Below are positions 15,869 to 23,204 of a stretch of DNA of 27,635 nt, piece by piece (position 1 is the first letter of the stretch; each line of letters begins with the position of its first letter). The notes beneath the pieces are model-generated. The model worked only from the letters and a program-made list of their open reading frames with translations, made no database searches and was not told where the DNA came from. Origin of the DNA: JAGORM01 sp050255815 (GTDB lineage Bacteria > Patescibacteriota > Microgenomatia > Levybacterales > GWA1-39-11); assembly GCA_050255815.1 (NCBI GenBank), contig JBLMVJ010000037.1, positions 1 to 27,635 on the forward strand. Reading direction: 5' to 3'. The position numbers and the translations under genes were made by a program.

Positions 15869-16284
15869 ATTTGTTTTTGCTGCAGATGTTTTTGGTATGC
15901 CATGTACATAAAGGCAAAGCTTCCTACAACTAAAACGGAAAACAGTACCGGAGAAAACGGATAAGACATGCTATAACGGTAGACTTCCAAACCAATAACA
16001 GAAAGGATAATAGAAAGCCATAAGCCTTCCACGGCAAACACATTCTCCAAAAGACTGATAAGAAAAAAAAGGCAAAAAAGGAACAGTCCGGTATACCCTG
16101 CATGCGCCATAATTAGGGCATCAAAAACTAAAGACATTAAAAGGATCAGGATCCCTGAAACCAAATCTTTTTTCAATAAGAACAAGACAGCTGCGGTAAG
16201 GAAAAATAAGGGAAAAGAAATAATAGTGGATTCAAAAAGGATTGCAAAAAGCATAATGGGAAAAAATACCAGGATTACTTTCAT
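15865..16284 (-). CDS. mreD: MreD-like rod-shape membrane protein
   Basis: 139 residues with four to five hydrophobic segments over nearly the whole length. Sequence identity to MreD cannot be judged by eye, but the position between MreC and PBP2, with 4-nt ATGA overlaps at both ends, is the standard mreC-mreD-mrdA order. The protein is a little shorter than typical MreD (about 160-170). It would link MreC and MreB to the elongation machine in the membrane. Confidence 0.75.
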   Translation of the reverse strand: MKVILVFFPIMLFAILFESTIISFPLFFLTAAVLFLLKKDLVSGILILLMSLVFDALIMAHAGYTGLFLFCLFFLISLLENVFAVEGLWLSIILSVIGLEVYRYSMSYPFSPVLFSVLVVGSFAFMYMAYQKHLQQKQI

Positions 16285-17042
16285 TTTGTTACTACAAAAA
16301 CAGTTGTCAGTTTTTTGAAGTCTACCAGACTTTCAACAACGGCTGACTGGAATGGTTTTGTCTCAGATTTATTCACAGTTTTAATTTTCCCAATAATTAA
16401 ACCGGACGGGATGCCTACATCTGAAACGTCTTTTTCCCCTTTTGTTGCCACCGTTTCATCTTTTGCAATAGTATCAGTAATGACTATGTCCCCAAATAAC
16501 ATAAAATCTTCCTGTCCTGCTATAATTCCCGGCGTATTATTATCTGTTGAGACCGCCAGTGTAGTAAAGTTTTTATTTATGGGAAGATAGACTTCTGAAT
16601 AATAGTCTGAAGTGTTCCCAATTTTTCCCACTAATTGATGGCCAATTACTACTGCCATCCCTTTTTTCACCCCGCTTTTTACCCCCTGGTCCAAAATGAA
16701 TGCGGTTGGAAGAAAAATGCTTCCCTTAAAGCCTATGACACGGGCAGGAAGTAGTTTTTCAGAAGGGATAGTAGTGTCCAGGAACTGGTTCCGTAAAGCT
16801 GCATTGTCCTGTTTTAAGAAATTCATTTGGGCCAGCTGCTCCCGCAGCTTCTTGTTTTCATTCTGGAGAACATCCAGCTGGGTAGGAGTATTCTGCGCAT
16901 GGGCAAAACTATATAAAGAAGCGCGCGGAACTGAAAACAAAGAGGCTACAAAACCCAAAGGTGAAGAAAATACCGTGGAAGAAAAATAAAGTAATAACGA
17001 AAAAATAATAAAAGAGGATATTAAGACTAACCTTTTCTGCAT
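16281..17042 (-). CDS. mreC: Rod-shape protein MreC
   Basis: 253 residues from the ATG at 17042, which has a -10 TATAAT 7 nt upstream; 25 further in-frame codons upstream would overlap the promoter. N-terminal membrane segment (about 5-25), a coiled coil (about 55-90, with LDVLQNENKKLREQLAQM), then the MreC beta-barrel core: LLPARVIGF, ILDQGVKSGVKKGMAVV, LVGKIGNTSDYYSEVYL, and GIPSGLIIGKIKTV. MreC spans the membrane and activates PBP2/RodA. The gene leads a tight mreC-mreD-PBP2 operon. Confidence 0.9.
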   Translation of the reverse strand: MQKRLVLISSFIIFSLLLYFSSTVFSSPLGFVASLFSVPRASLYSFAHAQNTPTQLDVLQNENKKLREQLAQMNFLKQDNAALRNQFLDTTIPSEKLLPARVIGFKGSIFLPTAFILDQGVKSGVKKGMAVVIGHQLVGKIGNTSDYYSEVYLPINKNFTTLAVSTDNNTPGIIAGQEDFMLFGDIVITDTIAKDETVATKGEKDVSDVGIPSGLIIGKIKTVNKSETKPFQSAVVESLVDFKKLTTVFVVTK

Positions 17043-17049
17043 GACCCTT

Positions 17050-17058
17050 ATTATAACA
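17050..17058 (-). promoter_or_regulatory. Extended -10 promoter of mreC (leaderless)
   Basis: Minus-strand TGTTATAAT (TGn plus TATAAT at 17050-17055), 7 nt before the mreC ATG. Confidence 0.65.
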
Positions 17059-17143
17059 CTGAAAATTTGACAGAACGAGTAAAATTTCCCACTCGTTTTG
17101 TCACCCAGTGTACCCACTTGGGCTTCCTTCTTGTCATTACTTT

Positions 17144-19339
17144 CTAGACGTTCTGTGGCTTTCTCCCGTAGCGCTCTTTACTCACGCGGATAATATCATC
17201 CCTGTTGTCATTTTTCAGGGTTGGCAGCGGCAGTGTTAAAGCAGGAAATGGACCGGAGGTCATACCATCTATAGAAAGCTTCACCACGGTCTCAAACTTT
17301 CCTAAAGATACCAGGTCATTTTCTGAATAGATCTCTGCAAACTCTTTAGTCAGGTTATATGCATCATGTGCCCCTACCACAAAAGAAATAATAGTGCCGG
17401 CATTGCCAAAAATAGCACGCTGTATCTCCTCTTCCAGCTGGTCAGAATACTGGTTGGCAAGCGTTAAAGACAACCTATATTTCCGGGCCTCAGACAAAAT
17501 CTTTATAAACGAATTGGTTGCAAAATTTTGGAACTCATCTACATACAGAAAAAAGTCTTTGCGTTCTTCCTCTTTTTTAAATGCCCGGTTCATAGCAGCC
17601 AGCTGGATCTGGGTAATAATCATGGCACCCAAAAGCGCAGCATTATCTTCCCCTAATTTTCCCTGGGAAAGGTTAAGGATTAAAATTTTTCCCTCATCCA
17701 TAATCTCTTGTAGGTTAATACTTGAGTTAGGATGGCCTATGATATTCCTGACCATTTTGGAAGATACAAACTGTCCTATCTTATTCTGGATAGGCATAAC
17801 CGCTTCTGTTCTGAGCTTGTCAGACATCTTCTCAAACTCTGCCTCCCAGAAGTTTTTCAGTACCGGGTCGGAAAGTTTTGCAACCACTTTTGCGCGGAAG
17901 GCGTCATCTGATAAGATCCTTAAGGCATCCAGAAGTGTCCCCTCTTCTATATCCAAAAGGGTAAGGATGACATTACGCAAGATATATTCCAGCCGCGGCC
18001 CCCATGAATCCCCATAAATTTTATGGAAGATAGAAACAATCCCTGATGAAATTAAGTCTTTGTGCTGCTTGTTATGGATTTCTAATACGTTTAAAGAAAA
18101 AGGCCGGTCAGAATCAAACGGCTCTAAATACACCACGTCATTCATCCGCCGTTTTGGAATATAGTCCAGGATTATTTCTGAGAGGTCTCCGTGCGGATCT
18201 ATAATCCCTATCCCACGGCCTTTTCTGATATCATCTATAGCCATGTTTGCAATCAGCGTAGACTTTCCGGCGCCTGTTTTTCCTATAGCATAAATATGTT
18301 TCCTGCGGTCCGCATTTTTAATCCCAAAGATAGTTTCCTTATTTTTAAACTCAGTCTTTGCAAAAAAATTAACATCCTTCTTGTCTTCATCACTCATTCC
18401 GGTAATAACCGGCAAATTCTCCGGCGGCTCACCCAGCAACGTCTTTCCCCAGGAAATATTTTTTATCCCTCCCAGGAGAATTCCCGGCGGATGCCAGAGG
18501 GTCGCTAATTCCTGGGCGTTTAATACCTGGCTGCGTTTTTCAAAAAGACCGGTTGAACGCGTTTTGATCCTATCCAATAAAAGTTTTTTTCTTATCCGGG
18601 GCCTGCGTAAAACAAACTGGTTTCCTTCCCCTAAAGAAAAGGAGCCAAAGGTTCCGGCCAGATTTTGCAGCTGGTGACGGGCAAGTTGCTGGCTTTCTGC
18701 TCCCACTACTAACCGGACTAATGCTTTTCCTCCCTGGTATTTTGCCTTTTGCATCATGAGTAGCTTTTGTGGGTTCTGGGCATACCTGCCTTTATCATGC
18801 GGGTCATCCATAGCCCCCGGCACATCTAACAACATATGCCCTGCCTGCTCCACGGCTTTACTTTGCCAGGCAAATGTAGCCGGAGTCACTAAGATCTGTA
18901 CTGCCATATGCGTTTTTTCATCCTGTTTTGACAGGAACCCTACCAGAGCGGACAGCGGGTCTACATCTTCAAAATCTGCATAGGTTTTAATAGGAAGGTA
19001 AGAATAAGAATTCAGGGCCATCTGGCCATATACTACGTGTTTGCATTTCATAATTTCTACCATAGGGTCAGTGGTTTTCATAATGTGGGATTTAGGAAAT
19101 GAAGAGGAAATGACGCTGGAAACTACCGTTTCCTTTGCAGCTTCTGCCGTCACATAAAAAGATACGGTCTGGTTGATTAAATAAATTTCAAAAGCATAGG
19201 TAGAAGGATGAATATAGGTGCGTCTCCAAATAGGGATATATGGATACGGCAACACAGATGAAAAAATTTGGGTTGCAGCCTGGATAGGAGTCTCATCATC
19301 CTTAGGGTTTCTGACCATAAGATGGACAAATTGGTTCAT
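17144..19339 (-). CDS. TraG/VirD4- or VirB4-like P-loop ATPase (conjugation/T4SS family)
   Basis: 731 residues from the ATG at 19339, where a -10 TATAAT ends 6 nt upstream; the in-frame ATG eight codons earlier overlaps that box. Walker A AIGKTGAGKSTL (about 352-362), IIDPHGDLSE just after, Walker B FFLYVDEFQNF (about 596-604), and the SEARKYRLSLTLANQY sensor helix typical of the coupling-protein/HerA group. The N-terminal 330 residues are the accessory region found in Patescibacterial homologues. These ATPases drive DNA or protein transfer, or pilus work. No relaxase, VirB6 or PrgI-like gene is next to it, so here it is an orphan. No transmembrane segment is obvious. Confidence 0.82.
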   Translation of the reverse strand: MNQFVHLMVRNPKDDETPIQAATQIFSSVLPYPYIPIWRRTYIHPSTYAFEIYLINQTVSFYVTAEAAKETVVSSVISSSFPKSHIMKTTDPMVEIMKCKHVVYGQMALNSYSYLPIKTYADFEDVDPLSALVGFLSKQDEKTHMAVQILVTPATFAWQSKAVEQAGHMLLDVPGAMDDPHDKGRYAQNPQKLLMMQKAKYQGGKALVRLVVGAESQQLARHQLQNLAGTFGSFSLGEGNQFVLRRPRIRKKLLLDRIKTRSTGLFEKRSQVLNAQELATLWHPPGILLGGIKNISWGKTLLGEPPENLPVITGMSDEDKKDVNFFAKTEFKNKETIFGIKNADRRKHIYAIGKTGAGKSTLIANMAIDDIRKGRGIGIIDPHGDLSEIILDYIPKRRMNDVVYLEPFDSDRPFSLNVLEIHNKQHKDLISSGIVSIFHKIYGDSWGPRLEYILRNVILTLLDIEEGTLLDALRILSDDAFRAKVVAKLSDPVLKNFWEAEFEKMSDKLRTEAVMPIQNKIGQFVSSKMVRNIIGHPNSSINLQEIMDEGKILILNLSQGKLGEDNAALLGAMIITQIQLAAMNRAFKKEEERKDFFLYVDEFQNFATNSFIKILSEARKYRLSLTLANQYSDQLEEEIQRAIFGNAGTIISFVVGAHDAYNLTKEFAEIYSENDLVSLGKFETVVKLSIDGMTSGPFPALTLPLPTLKNDNRDDIIRVSKERYGRKPQNV

Positions 19340-19345
19340 AAGAAT

Positions 19346-19351
19346 ATTATA
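19346..19351 (-). promoter_or_regulatory. -10 element of the ATPase gene (leaderless)
   Basis: Minus-strand TATAAT, 6 nt before the ATG at 19339. It lies at the edge of a short tandem repeat and no clear -35 is visible. Confidence 0.55.
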
Positions 19352-19460
19352 CATAAGTATCAAGTATCATGTATTAAGTATCATGTATGGAAGGGTTCAT
19401 GGTCTATGGTTCATGGTTCATGGCAAGGCTACTAGAGCGGTTAGAGCGTTAGAGTATTAA
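19352..19460. repeat. Low-complexity tandem words between genes
   Basis: AAGTATCATGTAT-type units at 19357-19388, GGTTCATGG three times at 19394-19425, and TAGAGCGGTTAGAGCGTTAGAG at 19434-19455. The last is related to the AGAGCGCTAGAGCGTTAG stretch at 186-204. No gene is visible in 19340-19535. Confidence 0.6.
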
Positions 19461-19537
19461 GTTGGAATAGGCAGTTTTTATTCGAGTTATTCGAGAAATA
19501 TAATCTCACCCCATATTTGAATTCATTCGAGTCCTGC

Positions 19538-19590
19538 AAAAAAAGAAAACGGCCTCCGCAGGGTCTGTGCCCCTAGAGGTCCGTTTTCTT
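19538..19590 (-). terminator. Strong terminator of the secreted repeat-protein gene
   Basis: AAGAAAACGG (19543-19552) pairs with CCGTTTTCTT (19581-19590), with CCTC/GAGG and GGG/CCC continuing inward; a T run follows on the minus strand. It is just after the stop at 19604. Confidence 0.85.
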
Positions 19591-19603
19591 AAACGTAAAT
19601 GGA

Positions 19604-20209
19604 CTAGTTGATGGTATTTGTACCACCTGTTACTGTTACATTAACCGTTGAGGTAGCTGGTCCGGTACCTACCGTAGTAGTTCCGCCAACATTTCCGCTT
19701 GCATTATTGCCTCCGGTTGATGCAGAAGAATCTACACCCGTCATAACCATAGCGCTATTGCTCTGGCCTGTTATGGTCATGCTGCTGTTGGTTACATATA
19801 CTTTATTTACAGAAAAATTTCCGTTCTTGGAAATAGTCGTATTAGTAGTATTGTCCGTATTGCAACCGCATGGATCAACAGCGGTATTAGTATTAGCACC
19901 TCCTGTTACCACAACTTTTACCGTTGAGGTAGCTGGTCCGGTACGTACCGTAGTAGTTCCGCCAACATTTCCACTTGCGTTATTTCCTCCGGTGCTGGAA
20001 GATGAGCCAACTTCTGTCCCAACAAATTGTTTATTCTTCTGAAAAGTCATGGAACCGTTTGAGTTGGTTACTTTTACTTTGTTGAAGGAAAAATTACCGT
20101 TTCCGGAAATAGTTGTATTAGTAGTTGAAGCAAATGTTGCAGGAGCTATTACTGCCCCTAACATGGCTGCTGTTGCGAGTCCTGCTCCAATCTTTTGTTT
20201 GATATTCAT
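19604..20209 (-). CDS. Secreted two-repeat protein, probably abundant cell-surface or matrix protein
   Basis: 201 residues. A classic signal peptide (MNIKQKIGAGLATAAMLGAV then IAPATFA, cut after A27). The mature part is two repeats of about 92 residues, each beginning TTNTTIS-NGNFS-NKV and ending STGGNNASGNVGGTTT then GPATSTV-V-VTGG; they are joined by a CGC-containing linker (DPCGCNTDN). Composition is Thr/Ser/Asn/Gly-rich with alternating beta pattern and no catalytic residues. It has the best ribosome site in the window (AAAGGAGGTGA, 20218-20228, 8 nt from the ATG), a structured leader and a strong terminator, so high expression is likely. No LPxTG-type sortase signal is present. Family not recognised. 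Confidence 0.75.
   Translation of the reverse strand: MNIKQKIGAGLATAAMLGAVIAPATFASTTNTTISGNGNFSFNKVKVTNSNGSMTFQKNKQFVGTEVGSSSSTGGNNASGNVGGTTTVRTGPATSTVKVVVTGGANTNTAVDPCGCNTDNTTNTTISKNGNFSVNKVYVTNSSMTITGQSNSAMVMTGVDSSASTGGNNASGNVGGTTTVGTGPATSTVNVTVTGGTNTIN
19645..19717 (+). repeat. 73-bp DNA repeat inside the secreted protein gene, copy A
   Basis: Matches 19921-19993 at 69 of 73 positions by direct reading, 276 bp (92 codons) apart. It encodes the STGGNNASGNVGG...GPATSTV part of each protein repeat. Confidence 0.8.
19921..19993 (+). repeat. 73-bp DNA repeat inside the secreted protein gene, copy B
   Basis: Second copy of the repeat at 19645-19717 with four mismatches. Near identity at the DNA level suggests a recent duplication or gene conversion. 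Confidence 0.8.
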
Positions 20210-20217
20210 AAATTATT

Positions 20218-20228
20218 TCACCTCCTTT
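20218..20228 (-). promoter_or_regulatory. Perfect Shine-Dalgarno site of the secreted repeat-protein gene
   Basis: Minus-strand AAAGGAGGTGA, complementary over its length to the 16S rRNA 3' end, 8 nt before the ATG at 20209. It is unusual in this window, where most genes appear leaderless. Confidence 0.85.
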
Positions 20229-20301
20229 CAAAAAATTCGTCAGATTAAAATAAGATAAAAATTTTCTTGAAATCCTGAAGCCCGAGGGCTGAAGGACACA
20301 T

Positions 20302-20377
20302 CCTGCCAGAAAACACAAAAAACCAGACTTCTAACCGTTTGCAGAAGTCTGGAAATTATTTTTGTGTCTTGGGCAGG
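20302..20377 (-). terminator. Nested hairpin with T run in the leader of the secreted protein gene
   Basis: Inner stem CCAGACTTCT/AGAAGTCTGG (20323-20332 with 20343-20352, 10 bp) followed on the minus strand by TTTTTT (20322-20317). Outer pairing brings together CCTGCC/GGCAGG (20302-20307 with 20372-20377) and an ACACAAAAA/TTTTTGTGT stretch. No gene ends here on either strand, so it is either an attenuator upstream of the 20209 gene or the end of a small RNA. A further hairpin, AGCCC/GGGCT flanked by TCCT/AGGA, follows at about 20272-20295. Confidence 0.65.
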
Positions 20378-20482
20378 TATTCATATAGTGTATTTTCTTA
20401 AGTCTGTTTAAAAATCATATGAAAGTATCATGTAAAATCAGTAATAATCTTTTAAGTTTTGGGGATTAAATCCCTATTTTTG

Positions 20483-20531
20483 AAAAAACGTCCTCAGAAA
20501 AAATCCAAAAGTATTTCTGGCTTCTCAGGAC
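20483..20531 (-). terminator. Terminator of the candidate small RNA
   Basis: GTCCTcAGAA (20490-20499) pairs with TTCTcAGGAC (20522-20531), 9 of 10 bp with one C-C mismatch, followed on the minus strand by TTTTTT (20488-20483). Confidence 0.6.
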
Positions 20532-20566
20532 CTTTGCTTCCGTGGGCGGTCAGCAACTCCGATAGT
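20483..20566 (-). ncRNA. Candidate small RNA (about 84 nt)
   Basis: A promoter at 20573-20601 predicts a start near 20566 on the minus strand, and a terminator (20531-20483) ends the RNA. The body begins ACTATCGGAGTTGCTGACC and includes CGCCCACGGAAGCAAAGG. There is no reading frame of note and no match to a named family that I can recall. It could also be the first section of a long, doubly attenuated leader of the 20209 gene. Confidence 0.45.
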
Positions 20567-20572
20567 TAAACC

Positions 20573-20601
20573 ATTAAACTATGTGAAAATTTTTGGGTCA
20601 A
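20573..20601 (-). promoter_or_regulatory. Promoter of the candidate small RNA
   Basis: Minus strand: -35 TTGACC (20596-20601), 17-nt spacer, -10 TTTAAT (20573-20578). Confidence 0.5.
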
Positions 20602-20707
20602 GATTATCAAAATAACTACAAATATATCCGACATAATTAAACCGGAACATTAGCTTCAGAACTCTTACATTCCTGTGATCACGAGCACAATAGAAAGAGG
20701 AAAAGCA

Positions 20708-20736
20708 ACAAAGGTAACAAAGGTAACAAAGGGAAC
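20708..20736 (+). repeat. Short tandem repeat (AAGGTAACA-like, three units)
   Basis: AACAAAGGT/AACAAAGGT/AACAAAGGG units in tandem in a non-coding stretch. Apart from this, the small RNA and the inverted repeat, I see nothing coding in 20602-20890. Confidence 0.6.
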
Positions 20737-20753
20737 AGAAGCTTGTAGTTCTC

Positions 20754-20852
20754 GACACGCCAATTGCAAGCAATTGGCAGGCTCGAAGAATATTCATGCT
20801 GAGCTTTTCGAAATATTGTTCGAGCCTGCCAGTTGTAACAACTGGCGTGCGA
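20754..20852. repeat. BIME-like inverted pair of REP-like palindromes, copy 1
   Basis: The left unit (20756-20793) is CACGCC, the palindrome CCAATTGC-AA-GCAATTGG, then CAGGCTCGAAGAATATT. The right unit (20814-20851) is its inverted near-copy: AATATTGTTCGAGCCTGCCAG, shown only in part, with palindrome CCAGTTG-TAA-CAACTGG and GCGTG. The two palindromes differ in sequence, but each keeps its own pairing. A related single unit lies at 14038-14078. Confidence 0.65.
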
Positions 20853-20894
20853 AAACTAACTAAACCCTAAACGCTATACCCTATACCTTTCTTG

Positions 20895-20903
20895 TGCTAT
20901 ACT
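20895..20903 (+). promoter_or_regulatory. Extended -10 promoter of the GT-C-like gene
   Basis: TGCTATACT (TGn plus TATACT at 20898-20903); the predicted start near 20910 leaves a leader of under 12 nt. Confidence 0.5.
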
Positions 20904-20919
20904 CATCTTCTCAAAAGTG

Positions 20920-22392
20920 ATGAAAAACCTTTTTGTTAAATTGGTCTCAACACTGCCCTTCCTTTTTGTTTTTGCTGCAAACATTTTCACTCCCATAGAT
21001 GCGGACTTTGGCTGGCATTTAAAATACGGAGAATATTTTTACCAACATCTCTCTCCACTCAGGCAAAATATTTTTTCCACCATGATGCCGGATTATCTCT
21101 GGCCTAATTCATCATGGATTACTGATATCATCACCTACACTGCATTTCATCTTGGAGGATTTATTGGCGTTTCATTATTGGGCGCAGCGGTTGTAACTCT
21201 AACGTTTTTCTTTTTGGCAAAAGCGTTTAAGCTAAATTTTCTGTCCCGGGCAATTCTTTTTCCCATTATTGTGTACCTGGAACTTCCTATAAATACCATT
21301 TCATTCCGTGGCCAGCAGCTTTCCCTCTTATTCCTTTCCATCCTTTTATTTTTATTAGAGACCAGAGAGGATAAGGTCTTTAAGTTTCGTTTTCAAAGAT
21401 ACTTTCTGATTCCTTTCCTCTTCCTTATGTGGGTAAATACCCATGGAGAATTTTTGTTAGGGCTTGGCGTTTTAGGACTCTATGCAGCAGGCAATATAGT
21501 TCAAGTGTTATTAGAAAAAAAGGCCGTTTCTTTCCGTCTGGTTTTCCCTTCCTTAAAATTCTGGTCTTTATTGTTTTTATGCAGTGTACTTGCAACCTTC
21601 ATAGACCCGTTTGGATTTTCTACTTACACAGAAGCGCTTACCCATATAGGCAATGCAGACCTTAAGTACATCATTGAGTACCTTCCTTTTGATGAACTCT
21701 CCAGTTCCTGGAGGTACACTATGATAGTTGGTTCCCTTTTAGGGTTTGGTGTTTTTATCTTTTTCTTTTCTGAGAAGCTTTTCAAAAAGATTTCCCTTAT
21801 CCTGATTGTTTTCTTTCTGTTTGTCTTAACGTTGTGGATTAAACGTTTTGCCTGGCCGTTTTACTATACTACCCCTGCAGTTTTATCTGCATATTTTAGT
21901 TTTCAAAAGAAGGAGAAGTTTTCTACGTATTTTATAGGCTCTATAGTCCTTATTCTTACGGCCATATTAGGAGTATGGCAAAATAACCCGGGCAGAGTAC
22001 TTACGTTTGGATGGGAAAACTATTGCAAGGCATATATGAACTGCAGTCTTAAATCAGCTGAATTTCTGAAAAACCGGAAACTTTCAGAACCTTTATGGAC
22101 CAATTATGATTGGGGCGGGTTCCTTATCTGGAACTATCCGGAAATAAAACCTGCAATAGACGGAAGGATGCATTTATGGAAAGATGAAAAAGGATATAGC
22201 GCTTTTGATGAATATTATCCGCTGGAGCAAAATGAAAAAGATATAGACAAATCCAGGTTTAACAGCGCGTATGTAAGCCGTAGAAAACCAATCTATGACC
22301 GGCTGCTAGAACTAACTCAAGAGAATAAATGGAAAAAACTGTACGAGGACTCTTCTGCCGCCGTCTTCACCAGAAATTCCCAAGGGAATTAA
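20920..22392 (+). CDS. Polytopic GT-C-like membrane glycosyltransferase (putative)
   Basis: 490 residues from ATG 20920; a GTG codon directly before it is the alternative start. About ten hydrophobic segments are followed by a soluble C-terminal domain of about 120 residues. The first outside loop carries an acidic IDADFGWHL motif (D27, D29, H33), the place and form of the catalytic DxD/ExD of GT-C glycosyltransferases that use lipid-phosphate sugars. The tail has WTNYDWGGFLIW then AIDGRMHLW, seen in many uncharacterised bacterial membrane proteins of this type. A role in glycosylating surface proteins or polymers is plausible. It is next to the sortase (convergent) but in its own unit. Confidence 0.6.
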   Translation: MKNLFVKLVSTLPFLFVFAANIFTPIDADFGWHLKYGEYFYQHLSPLRQNIFSTMMPDYLWPNSSWITDIITYTAFHLGGFIGVSLLGAAVVTLTFFFLAKAFKLNFLSRAILFPIIVYLELPINTISFRGQQLSLLFLSILLFLLETREDKVFKFRFQRYFLIPFLFLMWVNTHGEFLLGLGVLGLYAAGNIVQVLLEKKAVSFRLVFPSLKFWSLLFLCSVLATFIDPFGFSTYTEALTHIGNADLKYIIEYLPFDELSSSWRYTMIVGSLLGFGVFIFFFSEKLFKKISLILIVFFLFVLTLWIKRFAWPFYYTTPAVLSAYFSFQKKEKFSTYFIGSIVLILTAILGVWQNNPGRVLTFGWENYCKAYMNCSLKSAEFLKNRKLSEPLWTNYDWGGFLIWNYPEIKPAIDGRMHLWKDEKGYSAFDEYYPLEQNEKDIDKSRFNSAYVSRRKPIYDRLLELTQENKWKKLYEDSSAAVFTRNSQGN

Positions 22393-22445
22393 AGTGCATA
22401 GGGTATAGTTTACCTAGGCTCCCTATTTTTGCTCGCCTCGAATTC

Positions 22446-23168
22446 TCACGAATTCTTCGGCTTCGCAAAAATGAGCAATCTTTTCCAGGAGGTTCCCGGA
22501 GGCCAGCATGTCTGTAAAATTAATCTCTCCCCCAGTCCTAAATTTGCTGACATATAATTCACTTCCGTAGGGTCTACTATCTTTTTGTCATACACTTTAT
22601 AGTTAAATCGCTTGTTTTCAAAAAACACCACTACGTCATCATTTACATCCAAATCCTTTAATAAATAAAACACTGCGTTATACCGCCCTACGTCCCAAAA
22701 GTTATCTGCGGAATGGGCAAAAAGGTACGTAGTCCCATTCATACCGGGCAGCGCTGTACCTTTTGCATGTGCCACCGTATGGCGTAAAACTTCCAGGTAT
22801 ACGTCACCATTTGACGGGTCTACATTTGGCGTGACTTTTTCATTTGCGCCAATCTTTGGAATCACTACGGAAAAGTCTGTAGAAACAGGAGTGAGAATAT
22901 GGATTTTATCATTTGAGAGGATGCTACCCAGCAAGCTGGGGCTGGTTTCTCCATTTCTTGCCGCACGCTCCCGGATCAGTTTAGCAAAACCAGAAGGCTC
23001 AGTAGAAGGCAGCTCATATTTTACTCCCCTGAGCTGCTCTATCCTAAACCGTGCTTCAAAAAAAAGGGCCGGCCCAAAAGTTGCCAGGAACCCAAAGACC
23101 ATAAAGAGGACCAGGAAATTCCCCAAGGTGCGGAAAAACAAATACTTTGCTATTTGTTTTCTGTTCAT
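22446..23168 (-). CDS. Sortase (class E/F-like transpeptidase)
   Basis: 240 residues. N-terminal membrane anchor (about 15-36), then a sortase domain with the catalytic triad H152 (LFAHSA), C221 (ILQTCWPPGT) and R230 (SWKRLL). The TCWPPGT context is common to actinobacterial class E and Patescibacterial sortases. It joins surface proteins to an acceptor or cuts them, working outside the membrane. It has its own leaderless promoter (-10 at 23175-23180). No protein in this window ends in a clear LPxTG-type signal. Confidence 0.88.
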   Translation of the reverse strand: MNRKQIAKYLFFRTLGNFLVLFMVFGFLATFGPALFFEARFRIEQLRGVKYELPSTEPSGFAKLIRERAARNGETSPSLLGSILSNDKIHILTPVSTDFSVVIPKIGANEKVTPNVDPSNGDVYLEVLRHTVAHAKGTALPGMNGTTYLFAHSADNFWDVGRYNAVFYLLKDLDVNDDVVVFFENKRFNYKVYDKKIVDPTEVNYMSANLGLGERLILQTCWPPGTSWKRLLIFAKPKNS

Positions 23169-23174
23169 AGTCTT

Positions 23175-23180
23175 ATTATA
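23175..23180 (-). promoter_or_regulatory. -10 element of the sortase gene (leaderless)
   Basis: Minus-strand TATAAT, 6 nt before the ATG at 23168. The -35 is not convincing. Confidence 0.6.
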
Positions 23181-23204
23181 TGTGATTTTAAGTTCAAGTG
23201 GAAA

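Noticed and set aside
19357..19425. Short direct repeats considered as a CRISPR array
   Set aside because: Units are 9-13 bp and contiguous, without unique spacers or cas genes.
19608..20042. A 144-codon open frame with V/P-rich repeats
   Set aside because: It is the antisense shadow of the repeat protein; its repeats only mirror the DNA repeats.
20579..20797. A 72-codon frame on the minus strand in the long non-coding stretch
   Set aside because: The CYLCYLC run is just the translation of the AAGGTAACA tandem repeat; the frame overlaps the inverted repeat and lacks a promoter or ribosome site.
20754..20852. Inverted repeat considered as the ends of an insertion sequence
   Set aside because: Only about 20 bp separate the arms, there is no transposase frame, and no target-site duplication is visible.
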